Shown: positions 7,057 to 8,514 of the stretch, in pieces
Layout: every line of letters begins with the position of its first letter
Numbering within the stretch: the stretch's first letter is position 1
NCBI GenBank assembly: GCA_029939545.1
Contig: JAOZSS010000046.1
Span: 4,209 to 12,722, forward strand
DNA: 8,514 nucleotides
Direction of reading: 5' to 3'
DNA from: Kiritimatiellia bacterium
GTDB lineage: Bacteria; Verrucomicrobiota; Kiritimatiellia; UBA8416; JABMPJ01
Made by a program: the position numbers and the translations under genes
The notes under the pieces: model-generated
What the model was told of the DNA's origin: nothing
The model's input: the letters and a program-made list of their open reading frames with translations, nothing else
Databases searched by the model: none

Positions 7057-7865
7057 CATCGATCGCCATCATAGGTGCAGGCGGACGCATGGGCCAGGCC
7101 ATTGTGCGACGTGCGGGGCAAACCCCCGGCGCCACGATCGCCGCGGCCATTGAACAGGTCGGCCACGCCGCCATCGGCCGCGACGCGGGCGAACTCGCCG
7201 GTATCGACGCCATCGGCGTGGCGATCACCGACCAGCTCGACGCGCTCAGCGCAGCCGATGCCGTCATCGACTTCACCTTCCACACCGCCGTCCCCACCCA
7301 TGTGCGTGCCGCACAGGAAGCCGACAAGGCCTTCATCCTCGGTACAACCGGGCTGACCGACGAGGAAGCCGCCACGGTTCACGCCGCCGCCAAGACCATC
7401 CCCGTCGTGTCGGCACCCAACATGAGCCTGGGCATGAACCTGCTCTTCGCCATGGTCAAGCAGGCCGCCGCGGGACTCAACGAGACCTATGACATCGAGA
7501 TCATCGAAGCCCACCACCGCCACAAGCAGGATGCGCCCAGTGGCACAGCCCTCGGCCTGGCCGAGAACGCCGCGGCAGGGCGTGGGGTCGAGCTTGCCGA
7601 GGTGGCCGACTATGGCCGACACGGCATGACCGGCGAACGGGTACCGGGGCGCATCGGCATCCACGCCATCCGCGCGGGCGACATCGTGGGCGACCACACC
7701 GTGATCTTCGCAACCGAGGGTGAGCGACTCGAACTGACGCACCGCGCCAGCAGTCGCGACACCTTCTCGGTGGGCGCCGTCAAAGCCGCCCTCTGGGCCG
7801 TCGGCAAGCCCGCCGGCCTCTACAACATGCAGGATGTCCTGGGTATAGCGCCCACCGGGGGGTAA
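7053..7865 (+). CDS. dapB: 4-hydroxy-tetrahydrodipicolinate reductase
   Basis: DapB reduces the DapA product with NAD(P)H to tetrahydrodipicolinate. The 270-residue product has the N-terminal Rossmann motif GAGGRMG (8-14), GTTG at 97-100 in the hinge region, and the signature EAHHRHKQDAPSGTA (152-166) carrying His154 and Lys158, equivalent to E. coli His159 and Lys163. Glu34 at the end of the second strand resembles the acidic residue that lets E. coli DapB accept NADH, but cofactor preference cannot be settled by eye. The ATG overlaps the dapA stop as ATGA (7053-7056), indicating translational coupling. GGGAG at 7038-7042, inside dapA, can serve as the ribosome binding site. No defects are seen. 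Confidence 0.97.
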   Translation: MTSIAIIGAGGRMGQAIVRRAGQTPGATIAAAIEQVGHAAIGRDAGELAGIDAIGVAITDQLDALSAADAVIDFTFHTAVPTHVRAAQEADKAFILGTTGLTDEEAATVHAAAKTIPVVSAPNMSLGMNLLFAMVKQAAAGLNETYDIEIIEAHHRHKQDAPSGTALGLAENAAAGRGVELAEVADYGRHGMTGERVPGRIGIHAIRAGDIVGDHTVIFATEGERLELTHRASSRDTFSVGAVKAALWAVGKPAGLYNMQDVLGIAPTGG

Positions 7866-7871
7866 CCGGTC

Positions 7872-8429
7872 ATGCCATCGAGCACACCCCAACATCATTC
7901 GGCCCTGAACATGACGCGTGGTCCACTTGAGTACGCCATCAGCATGGGCACCAATCTCGGCGACCGCCAGGCCAACATGCAGGCCGCACGCGACCGGCTC
8001 AAGCACGATCCCGACTTCACATTCCTGGCGCAGTCCCCCCTCTATGACACGGAACCGGTCGGCGTATCCGCCCCTTACCATGAGCTCACGTTCCTCAATG
8101 CCGTGATCGTCGTCGAGACCCGGATTGCCCCGCACAGCCTGCTGCACCACCTGCGCGCCATCGAACACGACATGGGCCGCCAGCGCGGGGGCGACCGCAA
8201 CGCACCACGCCCGATAGACCTGGATATCCTCTACGCCGGGGACATCGCCGTCTCCTCGCCCGACCTGATCCTCCCCCACCCCCGCTGGCAGGATCGCCGT
8301 TTTGTCGTGCAGCCCCTCGCCGACGTACGCCCCCAGCATGTACTCCCCGACGACCCCCGCTGCGTGGCCGACGTCCTTTCCGCTTTACCCGCAGAACCAA
8401 AAGTGATTCTGTTTGCTGAGGAGTGGTAG
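7872..8429 (+). CDS. folK: 2-amino-4-hydroxy-6-hydroxymethyldihydropteridine diphosphokinase (HPPK)
   Basis: FolK transfers pyrophosphate from ATP to 6-hydroxymethyl-dihydropterin in folate synthesis. The product is 185 residues from the first ATG. The family N terminus appears as YAISMGTNLGDR (21-32). PLYDTEPVG (56-64) and FLNAV (74-78) follow. RPIDLDILY (113-121) supplies the Mg2+-binding Asp116 and Asp118, and LPHPRWQDRRFV (134-145) is the usual C-terminal signature. The first ATG is preferred because a G-rich stretch (7857-7862) lies nine nt upstream, whereas ATG at codon 14 (7911) has no ribosome binding site. The first 18 or so residues are an unusual extension, so the later start cannot be excluded. 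The gap to dapB is only 6 bp, so the two are probably co-transcribed although their pathways differ. Confidence 0.95.
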   Translation: MPSSTPQHHSALNMTRGPLEYAISMGTNLGDRQANMQAARDRLKHDPDFTFLAQSPLYDTEPVGVSAPYHELTFLNAVIVVETRIAPHSLLHHLRAIEHDMGRQRGGDRNAPRPIDLDILYAGDIAVSSPDLILPHPRWQDRRFVVQPLADVRPQHVLPDDPRCVADVLSALPAEPKVILFAEEW

Positions 8430-8435
8430 TGAGGA

Positions 8436-8466
8436 AGGCTATAGGCTGTAGGCTGTAGGCTGTAGG
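8436..8466 (+). repeat. Heptamer tandem array (AGGCTGT)4 between folK and the next gene
   Basis: Units AGGCTAT, AGGCTGT, AGGCTGT and AGGCTGT (8436-8463) are followed by AGG, which merges into AGGAGA, the probable ribosome binding site of the next gene. The period is seven bp, as in the 1890-1954 arrays, although the unit sequence is different. Confidence 0.85.
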
Positions 8467-8478
8467 AGATCTACGGAC

Positions 8479-8514
8479 ATGAAGTGGACAACCGCCAAGA
8501 TTCGCGCCGCCAAG
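8479..8514 (+). CDS. panB: Start of a gene, probably 3-methyl-2-oxobutanoate hydroxymethyltransferase (partial)
   Basis: Twelve codons are visible, reading MKWTTAKIRAAK before the window ends. AGGAGA at 8464-8469 lies nine nt before the ATG, a good ribosome binding site. The residues resemble the beginning of PanB, where a short K.TT..I...KG stretch precedes the conserved LTAYD motif. PanB makes ketopantoate for pantothenate and CoA synthesis. Twelve residues are too few to be certain; the identification rests on this N terminus and on the position at the end of a vitamin and amino-acid cluster. The gap to folK is 49 bp and is largely the heptamer array. Confidence 0.5.
   Translation, partial: MKWTTAKIRAAK

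Noticed and set aside
6969..8339. A 456-codon open frame on the minus strand across dapB and folK
   Set aside because: It is antisense to three well-recognised genes in GC-rich sequence, its translation resembles no family, and it is explained by codon bias of dapB and folK.

Overview
The window is about 8.5 kb of fairly GC-rich bacterial chromosome with ordinary coding density. It holds core-metabolism genes flanking one accessory-looking three-gene operon. The combination of a lysine/alanine/proline-repeat basic protein, an AcuC-like deacetylase, a dapA-dapB-folK-(probable panB) order and 7-bp-period tandem repeats between genes suggests an environmental Gram-negative lineage. A member of the PVC group (Kiritimatiellota, Lentisphaerae or Verrucomicrobia type) is my best guess, but this is inference and not proven by the sequence. 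I see no rRNA, tRNA, CRISPR array, transposase gene or phage gene.

Layout. Positions 1-161 (minus) carry the first 53 codons of a very basic protein built on six-residue KPATAK/KPAKAK repeats; it runs off the left edge. Divergent from it, 344-1888 (plus) is a complete GMP synthase, guaA. guaA converges on a minus-strand operon that is transcribed leftwards from a good sigma70-type promoter at 5919-5891. This operon contains a double-PAS protein with a histidine-kinase-like dimerisation helix pair but no ATPase domain (5825-4671), a polytopic membrane protein resembling GT-C glycosyltransferases (4674-3136, overlapping its neighbour by 4 nt), and an AcuC/class I histone-deacetylase-family enzyme (3094-1955, TTG start). 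The 66 bp between guaA and the deacetylase gene is filled by two facing arrays of degenerate heptamers.

The 358-bp divergent gap 5826-6183 is the richest non-coding stretch. It holds the operon promoter, a 79-bp REP/MITE-like inverted repeat, a perfect 12-bp palindrome with a 3-nt loop, and a TTGACA/TATGAT pair separated by a run of ten C. To its right is a plus-strand biosynthetic cluster: dapA (6184-7056) and dapB (overlapping by 4 nt, 7053-7865) for lysine/diaminopimelate, folK (7872-8429) for folate, then a heptamer array and the first 12 codons of what is probably panB (pantothenate).

How the parts fit. dapA and dapB catalyse consecutive steps of diaminopimelate synthesis and are translationally coupled; folK and the probable panB follow in the same direction. 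The minus-strand operon has no obvious metabolic link to either side. Its likely theme is sensing (PAS), an envelope or membrane function, and protein or small-molecule deacetylation, but no substrate can be read from the sequence. The least explained signals are the poly-C spacer and palindrome in front of dapA, the kinase-like protein without a catalytic domain, and the shared 7-bp periodicity of the intergenic repeats.
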